The notes beneath the pieces were generated by a model that saw only the letters and a list, made by a program, of their open reading frames with translations, ran no database searches and was not told where the DNA came from. From Microbacterium sp. SSM24 (GTDB taxonomy: Bacteria > Actinomycetota > Actinomycetes > Actinomycetales > Microbacteriaceae): a stretch of DNA of 64,000 nucleotides. The stretch is from NCBI RefSeq assembly GCF_025989145.1, contig NZ_JAPDNQ010000001.1, positions 62,001 to 126,000 of the forward strand. The letters are read 5' to 3'. Position numbers and translations under genes: made by a program. The first letter of the stretch is position 1, and each line of letters starts with the position of its first letter. Below are positions 50,560 to 59,416 of the stretch, piece by piece.

Positions 50560-51455
50560 CTCTCCACGCTAGCCGCTCGCGTGAACAGGTCGGCCCGGCA
50601 CCCGGGCGACCAGTCGACCCTGCCGTCGGTGGTCATGCGCACCCACTCGACGCCCCACTCGTGCGCCAGCCGGGGTCCGCCGTCGAAGAACAGCGCCGTC
50701 GCGATCGCGTCCGCGTGCATGGCGTCGGGCGCCACCGCCCACGTCGCCGCCACCGTGCGCACCGGCGACCCGGTCCGCGCGTCGAGCACGTGGTGCAGGC
50801 CGTCGCCCCACGTGCGCCGGTTCACCGCCGATGCGCAGAGCGCGGCATCCGCCACCTCCCAGACGCCGATCGCGCGACGCGGGTCGAACGGATGCTCCAG
50901 CCCGACCCGCTGCGGTGCGCCGCGGACCGCGAGGTCACCGCCGGCGTCGACGACCACGTCGCCCGCGACCAGACCGCACACGAGCGCGTGCACGAGGTCG
51001 ACCAGGCGCCCCTTGCCGAGAGCGCCCACGTCGATCACTCCCGGGCCGTCCAGGGTGAGCAGGTCGCCGTCCCAGGTGAGGCGCCGCGCCCAGTCGGCCG
51101 GCGCAGGAACGGGCTCTCCCGCTGCCAGCGAGTACGCCGGGTCGTAGCCGAGACGCTCCAGCGACGATCCGACCAGGGGGTTCACGGCACCGTCCGTGGC
51201 ATCGTCGAGTTGGGCATAGGCCTCGAGCATCGCGACCGCATCGGCGGGCGCCGGCACGCTGCCGCCGGCGTGCGCGAGGCGCGACACGACCGAATCGCCG
51301 CGGAATCGCGACCACTCGGCGTCGAAGCCCGCGACGACGTCCGAGACCGCGTCACGCGCACGCGCGTCGAGCGGCTCGTCGGTGACGATCTCCCATGCCG
51401 TGCCGATCGCCTCGAACCGCCAAGGGGCGGGCGGCTGGTCGGACGCGGCGGGCAT
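50556..51455 (-). CDS. apbE: FAD:protein FMN transferase ApbE
   Basis: 299 residues. Transfers FMN from FAD onto Thr/Ser of FMN-binding proteins, with Mg2+. Seen: DVGALGKGRLVDLVH (family GxxxKG..D loop), HHVLDARTGSPV (nucleotide site), DADA-type ADAIATALFF. The Cys in SAVNRR-preceding segment is not conserved. There is no signal peptide, so this copy looks cytoplasmic, as in many actinobacteria where the substrate is exported after modification or the enzyme is released otherwise. Starts 3 nt after the FMN-binding lipoprotein stop. Confidence 0.93.
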   Translation of the reverse strand: MPAASDQPPAPWRFEAIGTAWEIVTDEPLDARARDAVSDVVAGFDAEWSRFRGDSVVSRLAHAGGSVPAPADAVAMLEAYAQLDDATDGAVNPLVGSSLERLGYDPAYSLAAGEPVPAPADWARRLTWDGDLLTLDGPGVIDVGALGKGRLVDLVHALVCGLVAGDVVVDAGGDLAVRGAPQRVGLEHPFDPRRAIGVWEVADAALCASAVNRRTWGDGLHHVLDARTGSPVRTVAATWAVAPDAMHADAIATALFFDGGPRLAHEWGVEWVRMTTDGRVDWSPGCRADLFTRAASVER

Positions 51456-51458
51456 GGC

Positions 51459-51926
51459 CTACGCGATCGCCTCGGACTTGATGGTCTCGAGCGCTTGATT
51501 GAAGCCTTCGCTGGTGAGCGACGAGCCCGCGACGCGGCTGACCGAGATGGTGTCGATGTCCTGCCCCTCGACGACGTCGGAGATGCCGCCGATGAACTGC
51601 CCCTGATACTGCTCCGACTCGGGCCGCGACGGGTCGCCGGACACCTCGACCGACGTGACGACGTCGTCCTCGAGGGTGACGGTGACGCTGATGGTCTCGA
51701 CGGACTCGGGAGTGGCGTACGAGCCCTGTGCGGAGTATGTGCCGTCCGCGTAGGTGGCGGTGCCGGACGAACCGGTGTCACCGGAGTCCGAGCCGGTGTC
51801 GGCGGACGTGTCGGTGCCGGTGTCGGTCGCTGCGGGAGCGCAGCCCGCGAGCAGCGCGATCCCCGCGACGGCGGTGAGCGTGAGACCCGCACGGGCGGGA
51901 CGGGTGGCGACGGCGGTGCGGATCAT
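51459..51926 (-). CDS. FMN-binding domain lipoprotein (ApbE substrate)
   Basis: 155 residues from ATG 51926 with AGGAGG 6 nt upstream. A signal peptide ends in the lipobox LLAGC (lipid Cys about C29). A Thr/Asp/Ser/Gly-rich linker (about 32-58) leads to an FMN-binding domain (about 62-155). The attachment motif, normally SGAT-x-TS, reads AGSSLTS here (133-139), so the FMN-bearing residue would be S136 instead of Thr. The domain resembles RnfG/NqrC and flavinylated electron carriers outside the membrane. It is the first gene of the operon. Confidence 0.9.
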   Translation of the reverse strand: MIRTAVATRPARAGLTLTAVAGIALLAGCAPAATDTGTDTSADTGSDSGDTGSSGTATYADGTYSAQGSYATPESVETISVTVTLEDDVVTSVEVSGDPSRPESEQYQGQFIGGISDVVEGQDIDTISVSRVAGSSLTSEGFNQALETIKSEAIA

Positions 51927-52027
51927 GACGGTCCTCCTGGGTCGTGGTTTGTCCTGGTGCTCTTCAGCAGCCTGGTGCTCTGGGCCCGGTGGGGCTGAAC
52001 AGCACAGTGGCATCCTGACAGCGCACT

Positions 52028-52043
52028 CTATGAGCGCACTATG
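52028..52043 (-). promoter_or_regulatory. CATAG direct repeat upstream of the flavin operon
   Basis: Minus strand CATAG at 52039-52043 and 52028-52032, 11 bp apart, about 100 nt upstream of the lipoprotein start. It matches the half-site and spacing at the two-component-system promoter. Confidence 0.5.
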
Positions 52044-52085
52044 AAGGAGTTCACGGTCCGCTGCGCCGGATCGTTCAGAATCGGG

Positions 52086-53120
52086 TCAGGCCGCACCGTC
52101 GAACATGCTCGTGACGGAGCCGTCCTCGAAGACCTCGTGGATCGCACGCGCGAGAAGCGGGGCGATCGGCAGGATCGTGAGGCTCGGGAACCGCTTCTCC
52201 TCGGGGATGGGGATCGTGTCGGTCACGACGACCTCGTCGATCGCCTCGCTCTGGAGGCGCTGCGCGGCGGGGTCGCTGAAGATCGGATGCGTCGCCGCGA
52301 CGATGACGCGCACGGCCCCGTTCGCCTTGAGCGCCTCGGCGGCCTTCACGATCGTGCCGCCGGTGTCGATCATGTCGTCGACCAGCAGGCACACCCGGCC
52401 GCTCACGTCACCGACGATCTCGTTCACGGTGACCTGGTTCGCGACGTTCGGATCGCGCCGCTTGTGGATGATCGCCAGCGGAGCGCCGAGGCTGTCGGAC
52501 CACGTGTCGGCCACGCGCACGCGGCCGGTGTCGGGAGAGACCACCGTGAGCTTCGCGCGGTCATCGGCGGAGAGGGTTCGCTCGAAGTACTCCAGCAGGA
52601 CGGGCTTGGCGAACAGGTGGTCGACGGGGCCGTCGAAGAAGCCCTGGATCTGCGCGGCGTGGAGGTCGACGCTCATGACGCGGTCGGCGCCCGCCGTCTT
52701 CAGGAGGTCGGCGACGAGGCGGGCGCTGATCGGCTCCCGGCCGCGGCCCTTCTTGTCCTGACGCGAGTACGGGTAGTACGGCGCGACCACGGTGATGCGC
52801 TTGGCCGACGCGCGCTTGGCCGCGTCGAGCATGATGAGCGTCTCCATGAGCCACTCGTTCACCGGCGGCCCGAAGCTCTGGATCAGGAAGAAGTCGCAGC
52901 CACGGATCGACACCTCGAACCGCGTGAGGATCTCGCCCGACGCGAAGGTGCGGTATTCGGTGGGCACCAACTGGGTGCCGAGGTGCTCGGCGACCTCGAC
53001 GGCGAGCGCGGGATGCGAGCTTCCCCGCGCGACGACGAGCCGTTTCTTGGTCTTGGCGACCAGGCCGGGTGCGATGTCGTTCTCGCGGTCGAGCTCAACC
53101 GTCTTCTTCTTGCGCGCCAT
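52086..53120 (-). CDS. prs: Ribose-phosphate diphosphokinase (PRPP synthetase)
   Basis: 344 residues. Makes PRPP from ribose 5-phosphate and ATP for nucleotide, His and Trp synthesis. Motifs: APYYPYSRQDKK, VDLHAAQIQGFF, the flexible loop KRRDPN, and the PRPP-binding loop VCLLVDDMIDTGGT. Starts at ATG 53120, inside the last 26 bp of glmU. The glmU-prs pairing is standard in actinobacteria. Confidence 0.97.
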   Translation of the reverse strand: MARKKKTVELDRENDIAPGLVAKTKKRLVVARGSSHPALAVEVAEHLGTQLVPTEYRTFASGEILTRFEVSIRGCDFFLIQSFGPPVNEWLMETLIMLDAAKRASAKRITVVAPYYPYSRQDKKGRGREPISARLVADLLKTAGADRVMSVDLHAAQIQGFFDGPVDHLFAKPVLLEYFERTLSADDRAKLTVVSPDTGRVRVADTWSDSLGAPLAIIHKRRDPNVANQVTVNEIVGDVSGRVCLLVDDMIDTGGTIVKAAEALKANGAVRVIVAATHPIFSDPAAQRLQSEAIDEVVVTDTIPIPEEKRFPSLTILPIAPLLARAIHEVFEDGSVTSMFDGAA

Positions 53121-54567
53121 CGTCCGCTTCCTGTGCGGACCGAGCCTTGGCCGCGACGTCCGCGGCTCCGGTTCCCGGTCTGTTCTTCTCGACCCACCCC
53201 TCGACATTGCGCTGAGGGGCGACGCTGAGAGCGAGGGCACCGGCCGGCACATCCTTGCGGATGACCGCTCCGGCGCCGGTCTTCGCGCCGTCTCCGATCC
53301 TAACGGGCGCGACGAAGACGTTGTGCGAGCCGGCGTGCACCTCGTCGCCGATCTCGGTGCGGTGCTTGGCGAGATCGTCGTAGTTCGCCGTGATGGCGCC
53401 CGCGCCGAGGTTCACGCCGGTGCCGATCGTGGTGTCGCCGATGTACGACAGGTGCGGAACCTTGCTCCGCTCGCCGATGGTGGAGTTCTTCGTCTCGACG
53501 AACGTGCCGATCTTGCCCTTGTCACCCAGGTACGTGCCGGGACGCAGGTACGCGAAGGGCCCGACGCTCGCTCCGGCGCCGATGACGGCGAGCGTCGCGT
53601 CGGTGCGCGTGACGACGGCGTCCTCACCGACCTCGCAGTCGACCAGGCTCGTGTCGGGGCCGACCGTCGCGCCGGCGGCGATCGCGGTCGAGCGGAGGAT
53701 GTGCGTGTTGGGAAGGACGGTCACGTCGGGTGCCAGGGTCGCCGTCACATCGATCCAGGTGGTGGCCGGATCGAGGATGCTGGCCCCCTCGAGCTGCCAG
53801 CGACGCACGGTGCGCGCGTTGAGCACGCGCGCGGCCTCGGACAGCTGCACGCGGTCGTTCACGCCGAGGGCGGCCGCGGCATCCGGCGCGCTCGACGCGG
53901 CCACGAGGAGGCGTGAGCCGCGCAGCAGCGCCACCACGTCGGTCAGGTACTTCTCGCCCTGTGCGTTCGCCGTTCCGACGAGCGCGAGGTGTGCGCGCAG
54001 CGCCGGCGCCTGGAAGACGTAGACGCCCGCGTTGATCTCGGAGACGGATGCCTCGTCCGCCGTCGCATCCTTCTGCTCGACGATGCGCGCCACGGAGCCG
54101 TCGGCGTCGCGGATGACCCGGCCGTAGCCGGTGGCATCGTCGACGACGGCGCTGAGCACCGTCGCGGCCGCGGCACCGGCGCGGTGCTCCCGCACGAGGG
54201 CGTCCAGCGTGTGCGCGTCGAGCAGCGGCACATCGCCGCTGAGCACCAGCACGTCACCGGCGAAGTCGTCGAGGGCGGCGAGTGCGAGCTCGACCGCGCG
54301 ACCGGTGCCCGGGACCTCGTCCTGGTCGACGACGACGACACCCGGCGCCGCATCGACGACCGCGGCGGCGACGAGGTCGCGCTCGTGCCGCACGACGACG
54401 GCGACCGTGTCGGGCGAGAGCGTGAGCGCGGTCTCGATGACATGGCCGACGAGGGACCGGCCGCCGATGCGATGGAGCACCTTCGGCACCGAGGACTTCA
54501 TGCGCGTGCCCTGTCCTGCGGCCAGCACGATCACGGCCAGACGGGTGTCATCGGTGTTGTGGGTCAT
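53095..54567 (-). CDS. glmU: Bifunctional GlmU (GlcNAc-1-P uridyltransferase / GlcN-1-P acetyltransferase)
   Basis: 490 residues. N-terminal pyrophosphorylase (about 1-235): VIVLAAGQGTRMKSSVPKVL (nucleotide and Mg2+ loop), GDVPLLD. C-terminal left-handed beta helix (about 260-450): FVETKNSTIGERSKVPHLS, NLGAGAITANYD, with the catalytic His/Tyr region. An Ala/Glu/Asp-rich tail is disordered. Makes UDP-GlcNAc for peptidoglycan. ATG at 54567 begins one base after tRNA-Gln, with no ribosome-binding site other than tRNA sequence. Confidence 0.97.
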   Translation of the reverse strand: MTHNTDDTRLAVIVLAAGQGTRMKSSVPKVLHRIGGRSLVGHVIETALTLSPDTVAVVVRHERDLVAAAVVDAAPGVVVVDQDEVPGTGRAVELALAALDDFAGDVLVLSGDVPLLDAHTLDALVREHRAGAAAATVLSAVVDDATGYGRVIRDADGSVARIVEQKDATADEASVSEINAGVYVFQAPALRAHLALVGTANAQGEKYLTDVVALLRGSRLLVAASSAPDAAAALGVNDRVQLSEAARVLNARTVRRWQLEGASILDPATTWIDVTATLAPDVTVLPNTHILRSTAIAAGATVGPDTSLVDCEVGEDAVVTRTDATLAVIGAGASVGPFAYLRPGTYLGDKGKIGTFVETKNSTIGERSKVPHLSYIGDTTIGTGVNLGAGAITANYDDLAKHRTEIGDEVHAGSHNVFVAPVRIGDGAKTGAGAVIRKDVPAGALALSVAPQRNVEGWVEKNRPGTGAADVAAKARSAQEADDGAQEEDG

Positions 54568-54568
54568 G

Positions 54569-54640
54569 CTCCGCCGCCAGGATTCGAACCTGGGCCTCAC
54601 AGCTCCAAAGGCTGTCGTGCTGCCGTTACACCACGGCGGA
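54569..54640 (-). tRNA. tRNA-Gln(UUG)
   Basis: 72 nt. Acceptor TCCGCCG / CGGCGGA, anticodon stem ACAGC/GCTGT with loop CTTTGGA (anticodon UUG), T arm CCAGG-TTCGAAT-CCTGG, discriminator G73 as expected for Gln. CCA is not encoded. It directly precedes glmU, a known actinobacterial neighbour. Confidence 0.96.
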
Positions 54641-54711
54641 TCGCCGCGTCGCGGCCGTCGTCAAGTCTGCCACGCCGCGCTTCCCCGGCCGGCCTTCGCC
54701 GCGGCGCCCTC

Positions 54712-54723
54712 GATAATGGGGAC
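54712..54723 (+). promoter_or_regulatory. Leaderless promoter of the MarR gene
   Basis: GATAAT at 54712-54717, 6 nt, then ATG at 54724. Confidence 0.6.
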
Positions 54724-55221
54724 ATGGCCAAGGAGACCGACGAGGTCGATCGCATCGTCGAGGCGTGGACCGCTCAGCGGCCCGACCTCGACTTCTCGCC
54801 CCTCGGGGTGCTCTCGCGAGTGGATCGACTCTCGCGGCACCTCGATCGCGCCCGCCGCGACGCGTTCCGGCGCAGTGAGCTGGAGCCGTGGGAGTGGGAC
54901 GTGCTGTCGGCTCTCCGCCGGGCCGGCGAGCCGTTCCAGCTGAGCCCGAAGCAGCTGCTGCAGCAGACCCTGGTCTCCAGCGGCACCATGACCAACCGCA
55001 TCGACCGGCTCGTCGGCCGTCGGCTCGTGCGCCGGGAGGCGGATCCCGACGACGGACGCAGCATCCTGGTCACGCTGACCGACGAGGGGAAGACGCGGGT
55101 GGATGCCGCCATCACCCGCCTCGTCGACGCGGAGGCCGTGCTGCTGGCGACCCTCTCCCGTAGCGACCGCGATCGCCTCGCGGCGCTGCTGCGCAAGCTC
55201 AGCCTCGGCTTCGACGCCTGA
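54724..55221 (+). CDS. MarR-family transcriptional regulator
   Basis: 165 residues. Winged helix-turn-helix (about 55-130): WEWDVLSALRRAGEPFQLSPKQLLQQTLVSSGTMTNRIDRLVGRRLVRR, with wing DPDDGRSILVTLTDEGK; flanking helices form the dimer interface. This is the longer MarR group with a helical N-terminus. The target is unknown; no dyad was seen near its own promoter. Convergent with the ABC-F gene with one base between stops. Confidence 0.93.
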   Translation: MAKETDEVDRIVEAWTAQRPDLDFSPLGVLSRVDRLSRHLDRARRDAFRRSELEPWEWDVLSALRRAGEPFQLSPKQLLQQTLVSSGTMTNRIDRLVGRRLVRREADPDDGRSILVTLTDEGKTRVDAAITRLVDAEAVLLATLSRSDRDRLAALLRKLSLGFDA

Positions 55222-55222
55222 C

Positions 55223-57043
55223 TCAGCCCATCTGCTCGGTGAGTTCGAACCAGCGCTCCTCGACGCTGTCGCGCTCGCTCTCGAGGGTGCCGATGCGCGC
55301 CATCTCGGCGCCGAGGCCCACGTAATCGGACTGGTCGTGGTCGGCCAGCGCCGTGCGCGCCGTCGCGATCTGCGCCTCGAGCTTCTCGAGCCGCCGCTCG
55401 AGCGCCGAGACCTCCTTCTGCACCGCGCGCAGGTCGGATCCGCTCAGCGCCGACGTGACGGGCGAAGCGGATGCCGCGGCATCCGATCGTTGCGCAGAGG
55501 GAGCCGAGCGTTCCCGCTCGCGCAGCCGGAGGTACTCGTCGACGCCGCCGGGAAGGTGCCGGAGGTGTCCGCCGAGGATCGCGTACTGCTGGTCGGTGAC
55601 GCGCTCGATGAAGTACCGGTCGTGCGAGACGACGAGGAGCGTGCCGGGCCACGTGTCGAGGAGGTCCTCCATCGCCGCGAGCATGTCGGTGTCGAGGTCG
55701 TTCGTCGGTTCGTCGAGGATCAGCACGTTGGGCTGCTCGAGCAGGATGAGCAGCAGCTGCAGGCGACGCTTCTGCCCGCCCGAGAGATCCTTCACCGGGG
55801 TCGACAGCTGGGCGCTGGAGAAGCCCATCCGCTCGAGGAGCTGACCGGGCGTGAGCTCCTGCGCCTTGGAGCCGGCGCCGAACGTGTACGTCGTGCGCAG
55901 CCGCTCGATCACGATGCGCACGGGGTCGTCGAGGTGATCGTCGAGCTCGTCCAGACGCTGGGTGAGTGTGGCGACCTTCACCGTCTTGCCGCGCTTGACC
56001 CGGCCCGCAGTGGGCTCGAGGTCGCCCGACACCAGACTGAGCAGGGTCGACTTGCCCGCGCCGTTGACCCCGAGGATGCCGGTGCGCTCGCCCGGCGCGA
56101 CGCGCCATTCGACGGGGTGCAGGACTTCGCGTGCCGGGCCCCCGTCGCGCGACGGATACGTCACCGACGCGTCGAGCAGGTCGACGACGTCCTTGCCGAG
56201 CCGCGACACGGCGAGCGACTGCAGCTCGGTCTTGTCGCGGATCTCGGGCACATCGGCGATCAGGGCGTTCGCGGCGTCGATGCGGAACTTCGGCTTCGAC
56301 GTGCGCGCGGGCGCTCCTCGGCGCAGCCACGCGAGCTCCTTGCGTGCGAGGTTCTGCCGCCGCGCCTCGATCGAGGCCGCCTGACGGTCACGCTCGACGC
56401 GCTGCAGGATGTAGGCGGCATAGCCGCCGTCGAAAGGCTCGACGATGCGGTCGTGGACCTCCCACGTGCGCGTGCAGACCTCGTCGAGGAACCAGCGGTC
56501 GTGGGTGACGACGAGCAGTCCGCCGGCGCTGGCGGCCCAGCGGCGCTTCAGATGCTCGGCCAGCCACGCGATCGCCTCCACGTCGAGGTGGTTGGTCGGC
56601 TCGTCGAGGAAGACCACATCGTGGTCGCCGGCGAGCAGCGCCGCAAGCGCGACGCGGCGGCGCTGGCCGCCTGACAAGCCGACGACGGGACCCTCCCACG
56701 GGATGCCGTCGAGGAGGCCTGCGATGACCTCCCGCGTGCGCGCGTCGCCGGCCCACTCGTGCTCGGGCCGGTCGCCCACGACGGATTCGGCGACGGTGAG
56801 CGCGTCGTCGAGGGTGTCGGCCTGATCGAGCACGCCGACGCGCACCCCGCTGCGCACCGTGACCCGACCGCTGTCAGGGTCGAGGCGACCGGCGAGCATC
56901 GCGAGAAGGCTCGACTTCCCGTCGCCGTTGCGACCGACGATGCCGATGCGGTCGCCCTCGTCGATTCCCAGCGAGACGCCGTCGAAGACGACCTTGGTCG
57001 GAAACTCCAGGTGCAGGGCCTCGGCCCCGAGAAGATGTGCCAT
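55223..57043 (-). CDS. ABC-F family ATP-binding cassette protein (Uup-like)
   Basis: 606 residues with two ATPase domains and no membrane part: Walker A GRNGDGKSS (about 38-46) and GVNGAGKST (about 330-338), signatures LSGGQRRR and LSGGQKRR, Walker B VFLDEPTNHLD and LILDEPTNDLD, joined by a linker rich in Arg (about 225-260, ARRQNLARKELAWLRRGAPA). A C-terminal coiled coil (about 545-606) is Uup-like. ABC-F proteins act on ribosomes (translation factors or antibiotic protection); resistance cannot be claimed from sequence. Confidence 0.93.
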   Translation of the reverse strand: MAHLLGAEALHLEFPTKVVFDGVSLGIDEGDRIGIVGRNGDGKSSLLAMLAGRLDPDSGRVTVRSGVRVGVLDQADTLDDALTVAESVVGDRPEHEWAGDARTREVIAGLLDGIPWEGPVVGLSGGQRRRVALAALLAGDHDVVFLDEPTNHLDVEAIAWLAEHLKRRWAASAGGLLVVTHDRWFLDEVCTRTWEVHDRIVEPFDGGYAAYILQRVERDRQAASIEARRQNLARKELAWLRRGAPARTSKPKFRIDAANALIADVPEIRDKTELQSLAVSRLGKDVVDLLDASVTYPSRDGGPAREVLHPVEWRVAPGERTGILGVNGAGKSTLLSLVSGDLEPTAGRVKRGKTVKVATLTQRLDELDDHLDDPVRIVIERLRTTYTFGAGSKAQELTPGQLLERMGFSSAQLSTPVKDLSGGQKRRLQLLLILLEQPNVLILDEPTNDLDTDMLAAMEDLLDTWPGTLLVVSHDRYFIERVTDQQYAILGGHLRHLPGGVDEYLRLRERERSAPSAQRSDAAASASPVTSALSGSDLRAVQKEVSALERRLEKLEAQIATARTALADHDQSDYVGLGAEMARIGTLESERDSVEERWFELTEQMG

Positions 57044-57111
57044 GTCCCCTCCAGGCTATGCGAGCGAAGCCCGCTGTCCCGCCGACCGGCGCTCGCACCG
57101 GCTCCGAGCGC

Positions 57112-58458
57112 TCAGTACCAGATGCTCAGGCGCGGCGCGGTGTGCCACGAGAGCACGCGGGCGGCAGCGGCCGCGTCGGCCGATCGCACGCGTCCGGCGG
57201 CGGCGAGGGTCGCCAGCGACACCCCGCCGAGGTAGGTGGCGGAGAGCTCCTCGATGCCGAGCGAGACCTCGACCGCCCCGGCGGGCGCGTCGCCCTCCCA
57301 CGCACGCACGCGGCCCACGCCCTCGGCATCCACCTCGAGCAGGTACCGACCCGCGGCGTGACCGAGCGCGTCACTGACATCGAGCGCGATCAGCCCCGGC
57401 GCTCCGTACCGGCGCACCTCCAGCGCAGCGGCCACATCGAGGATGCGCACGTACTGGTGGTCGCGCAGCGTGATGGTCGCCGCACGCTGATCGGCGATCA
57501 TCCACAGCAGCGGCTCGTCGACGGAGAGCTCGTCGGCGTTCACCTCGGCGACGAGGTCGAGCTCGAGGAGGAAGCGCCACAGCGCCGCGTAGGCATCGTC
57601 TCCGTCCGTCAGCAGGTATACGACCCGCACGGACGCCTTCGTGAAATCGTCGTGGTTCTCGCGCACCGTGTACAGCGCCAGGCCCCTCACCTCACCCGCC
57701 GCGTCGGTGTACTGGATCGCGCGCTTCTCGCCCGCCTTCTCGGCGGTGGGCGACGTCCCCGCGAAGCCGTCCCAGTGGCTGCCGGGAACGTCGATCTCGC
57801 CCGCGAGCGCCAGCCGCACGCGCTCGTGCAGCGCCGGTGCGAGCCCGCGGAGCGTCTCTCGCGAGATGAAGTCGACGCGACCCTCGGGTCGGGGTCCGAT
57901 CCACGCGGCCCGCCGCGTCTCGATGCGCCAGCTCGCGCTCGCCGCGGCGGGAGCGAACCCGTAGCGCCCGTACAGCGTCGACTCGCTCACCGTGAGCATG
58001 GCGACCGGGATGCCGGCATCCGCCGCCGCGCGCAGCTCGCCCTCGAGCATCGCGCGGGCGATGCCGCGTCTCCGATGCGTCGGGGCGACGGTCACGGCGG
58101 AGATCGCGCACGCGGGGACAGCGGCCCCGCCCGGGACCGACAGCTCGCCGAGCCACGATGCGATCGTCGCCACGGGAGCCTCCGACACCGGGGCTGCGGG
58201 GTCGTACACGCCCGTCAGGCGCCGGTAGCCCGAGCGCTCGCGCGAGGACGCGATCTGCTCGGGGGTCCGCTCGCCGTCGAGGAACCCGCGGGCGACGGAC
58301 TGGAGCCACGGTGCGAAGTCGTCGCCGTCGATCGAGGTGCGCCGGTAGTCGAGACCTCCTTCGGCGAGGCGTGCACGCGACTGCTCGTCGACGGGTCCTG
58401 CGCGGTACGCCGAACGATCGGCCTCCGAGGCGACGGGGACGCGGTCTGCGGTGGTCAT
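57112..58458 (-). CDS. Eis-like GNAT N-acetyltransferase with SCP2-type C-terminal domain
   Basis: 448 residues from ATG 58458 with GGGAGG 7 nt upstream. GNAT domain: acetyl-CoA loop ISAVTVAPTHRRRGIARAML (about 120-140) and ESTLYGRYGFAPA. A second degenerate GNAT half and a C-terminal sterol-carrier-like domain follow, ending in Trp-Tyr whose carboxylate acts in Eis catalysis. Eis relatives acetylate aminoglycosides, polyamines or peptides; activity here is unknown. Follows ispE by 28 nt. Confidence 0.9.
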   Translation of the reverse strand: MTTADRVPVASEADRSAYRAGPVDEQSRARLAEGGLDYRRTSIDGDDFAPWLQSVARGFLDGERTPEQIASSRERSGYRRLTGVYDPAAPVSEAPVATIASWLGELSVPGGAAVPACAISAVTVAPTHRRRGIARAMLEGELRAAADAGIPVAMLTVSESTLYGRYGFAPAAASASWRIETRRAAWIGPRPEGRVDFISRETLRGLAPALHERVRLALAGEIDVPGSHWDGFAGTSPTAEKAGEKRAIQYTDAAGEVRGLALYTVRENHDDFTKASVRVVYLLTDGDDAYAALWRFLLELDLVAEVNADELSVDEPLLWMIADQRAATITLRDHQYVRILDVAAALEVRRYGAPGLIALDVSDALGHAAGRYLLEVDAEGVGRVRAWEGDAPAGAVEVSLGIEELSATYLGGVSLATLAAAGRVRSADAAAAARVLSWHTAPRLSIWY

Positions 58459-58486
58459 CGGTGATCCTCCCAGGGGTTGTTCGTCG

Positions 58487-59416
58487 TCAGGTGCCGATCA
58501 CGCGCGCGCCGGCGACCGGGCCGTGCACGTGGAGCGCCGGCAGCCCGGCCGCCGACAGCATGACCTGCAGTTCGAGCGCGGACTCGGGGTCGGCGGTCAA
58601 GAAGGCCAGAGTAGGCCCGGACCCCGACACCATGCCGGCGAGCGCCCCGGACCGCTCGCCGAGTTCGAGCGTGTCGCGCAGCGCGGGCCGCAGCGACAGG
58701 GTGGCCGCCTGCAGGTCGTTGCGGGTGTGCTCGGCGAGCGCGACGGGGTCGGCGGCGCGCAGCGCCTGGAGCACGGTGGGATCGACCTCCGGCACGCGGA
58801 CGACCGACGCGATGTCGTGCTGCGCGCGCAGGGTGTCGAGGTGTCCGTAGACCTCCGGCGTCGACAGACCCTCGTCCGACGGCACGACGATCCAGTCGAA
58901 GCGGCCTTTCGCGAGCGCCGGGCTCAGCTGGTCGCCCCGGCCCGTGCCGACCGCGGTGCCGCCCATGAGGGCGAACGGCACGTCGGCCCCGAGCCGCGCG
59001 GCGAGCTTGTGCAGCTCCGCGCCGCCGAGGTCGGCGCCCCACAGCGCGTCGCACGCGACGAGGGCGGCCGCGGCATCCGCTGATCCGCCCCCCATGCCGC
59101 CGGCGACGGGCACGGCTTTCACGATGTCGAGGTGCACGCCGCCGCGGTGGCCGATCCGCTGCGCCACCAGGCGCGCGGCGCGCACCGCGAGGTTGCGGTC
59201 GTCGGCCGGAACGCCGTCGACGTCCACCGAGCCCGAGATCGTCACGGTGAAGTCGTCGGAGTGACTGGCCCACACGTTCTCGTACAGCGAGACGGCCTGG
59301 TACGCCGAAGCGACGTCGTGGTATCCGTCGTCCTGGACGTCGCCGACCTCGAAGAAGAGGTTCAGCTTGCCCGGGGCGCGAACATGGACGCGGCCCTCGA
59401 CGAAAGCGTGGCTCAC
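58487..59416 (-). CDS. ispE: 4-(cytidine 5'-diphospho)-2-C-methyl-D-erythritol kinase
   Basis: 309 residues. GHMP kinase of the MEP isoprenoid route. [14 protein letters not shown] (motif 1), [17 protein letters not shown] (ATP loop), [13 protein letters not shown] (motif 3). The GTG start overlaps the stop of the aldo/keto reductase (GTGA). In many actinobacteria ispE directly follows rsmA; here three unrelated genes lie between. Confidence 0.96.
   Translation of the reverse strand: MSHAFVEGRVHVRAPGKLNLFFEVGDVQDDGYHDVASAYQAVSLYENVWASHSDDFTVTISGSVDVDGVPADDRNLAVRAARLVAQRIGHRGGVHLDIVKAVPVAGGMGGGSADAAAALVACDALWGADLGGAELHKLAARLGADVPFALMGGTAVGTGRGDQLSPALAKGRFDWIVVPSDEGLSTPEVYGHLDTLRAQHDIASVVRVPEVDPTVLQALRAADPVALAEHTRNDLQAATLSLRPALRDTLELGERSGALAGMVSGSGPTLAFLTADPESALELQVMLSAAGLPALHVHGPVAGARVIGT

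Noticed and set aside
55223..57043. Ribosomal-protection antibiotic-resistance ABC-F
   Set aside because: Domain order and the C-terminal coiled coil fit the housekeeping Uup-like group; no long antibiotic-resistance-type linker was seen.
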